Source: Balneolaceae bacterium
Lineage (GTDB): Bacteria > Bacteroidota > Rhodothermia > Balneolales > Balneolaceae
DNA: 6,734 bases
NCBI GenBank assembly: GCA_007118525.1
Contig: SKRK01000285.1
Location: 1 to 6,734 of the forward strand
Direction: 5' to 3'
Under the pieces are notes generated by a model that was given only the letters and a program-made list of their open reading frames with translations, did no database searches and was not told where the DNA came from. Of the stretch, positions 6,295-6,734 are shown piece by piece (positions within the stretch are counted from its first letter, which is position 1; each line of letters starts with the position of its first letter). The translations under genes and the position numbers were made by a program.

Positions 6295-6734
6295 GTGAAA
6301 TTTGCTGCCATTCAATTTGCATGTACAACAAATCTGCCGGAAAACAGTGACAAGGCTGAACATTTTATCAGGGAAGCTGCAGAATCCGGAGCCGATTGTA
6401 TTGCGCTTCAAGAGCTGTTTAATTCCACCTATTTTTGCCGTGAGATAGATCAAACATTTTTCTCCTGGGCAGAACCGGTGCCTGGTCCAGCCACCGATAG
6501 ATTTTCAAAGCTGGCAAAAGAGTTGGGTGTTGTGATCCTGCTGCCGCTTTTTGAGAGAAAAGCAGCCGGAATCTATTTTAATACAATGGTAGTGCTTGAA
6601 AAGGATGGAACCATTGCCGGATTATACCGGAAAATGCACATACCGGATGATCCCGGTTTTTATGAGAAGTACTATTTCACTCCCGGTGACCTGGGTTTTA
6701 AGGTATTTGACACCTCGGCCGGCAAAATCGGCAC
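6295..6734 (+). CDS. aguB: N-carbamoylputrescine amidase, N-terminal half (partial)
   Basis: The frame runs from GTG at 6295 to the window edge (146 complete codons). It belongs to the nitrilase (carbon-nitrogen hydrolase) superfamily and matches N-carbamoylputrescine amidohydrolase, which converts N-carbamoylputrescine to putrescine, CO2 and ammonia in the agmatine route to polyamines. Family signatures are catalytic Glu40 in LQELF, FNSTYFCRE at 42-50, catalytic Lys113 in YRKMH, the IPDDPGFYEKYYFTPGD segment at 116-132, and GFKVFDT. The catalytic Cys of the Glu-Lys-Cys triad would lie just past the edge and is not visible. GTG is the start: an in-frame TGA at 6289-6291 rules out anything further upstream, and the conserved N-terminal strand (KFAAIQFACT) begins directly after it. 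No Shine-Dalgarno sequence is seen. The usual partner, agmatine deiminase, may lie downstream but is outside the window. The related beta-ureidopropionases are less likely given the YFCRE and PDDPGFYEK segments. Confidence 0.93.
   Translation, partial: MKFAAIQFACTTNLPENSDKAEHFIREAAESGADCIALQELFNSTYFCREIDQTFFSWAEPVPGPATDRFSKLAKELGVVILLPLFERKAAGIYFNTMVVLEKDGTIAGLYRKMHIPDDPGFYEKYYFTPGDLGFKVFDTSAGKIG

Noticed and set aside
6253..6453. 66-codon minus-strand open frame at the right end
   Set aside because: It overlaps the conserved N-terminal part of the N-carbamoylputrescine amidase gene on the opposite strand and shows no family signature.

Overview
The window looks like chromosomal DNA from a heterotrophic bacterium of the Bacteroidota/Rhodothermota/Balneolota group. 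The protein sequences fit that group. GC content is moderate. All five visible start codons lack a Shine-Dalgarno sequence and follow A/T-rich leaders, as is common there. The phylum is an inference, since there is no rRNA or other marker gene.

Layout from left to right: (1) the 3' end of ychF on the + strand (1-219). (2) A minus-strand block read from right to left: deoC (4288-3380), a full-length aldehyde dehydrogenase (3354-1819), a short ALDH-like protein without catalytic residues (1720-857), and a SPOR-domain lipoprotein (844-221). The gaps are 25, 98 and 12 bp, so this is probably one operon. It ends tail-to-tail with ychF, 1 bp apart. (3) An intrinsic terminator (4361-4392) separates this operon from pckA (6043-4412, minus). 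(4) A 251-bp AT-rich divergent intergenic region (6044-6294). (5) The 5' end of an N-carbamoylputrescine amidase gene (6295 to the window end, +).

The metabolic theme is carbon salvage and gluconeogenesis. Deoxyribose-phosphate aldolase splits deoxyribose 5-phosphate into glyceraldehyde 3-phosphate and acetaldehyde. The adjacent dehydrogenase is well placed to oxidise the acetaldehyde to acetate. PEP carboxykinase supplies phosphoenolpyruvate for gluconeogenesis from a separate transcription unit. The amidase belongs to the agmatine-to-putrescine route.

The most notable observation is that the two ALDH genes together look like a naturally split ALDH16. ALDH16 is a two-domain protein of about 800 residues with a catalytic-type N-terminal ALDH domain and a degenerate C-terminal ALDH-like domain. 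Here 511 + 287 residues are encoded by separate genes, with tandem stop codons and a long inverted repeat between them. The N-terminal partner keeps all catalytic residues and the C-terminal partner has none. I saw no mobile elements, tRNA or rRNA genes, or CRISPR arrays.
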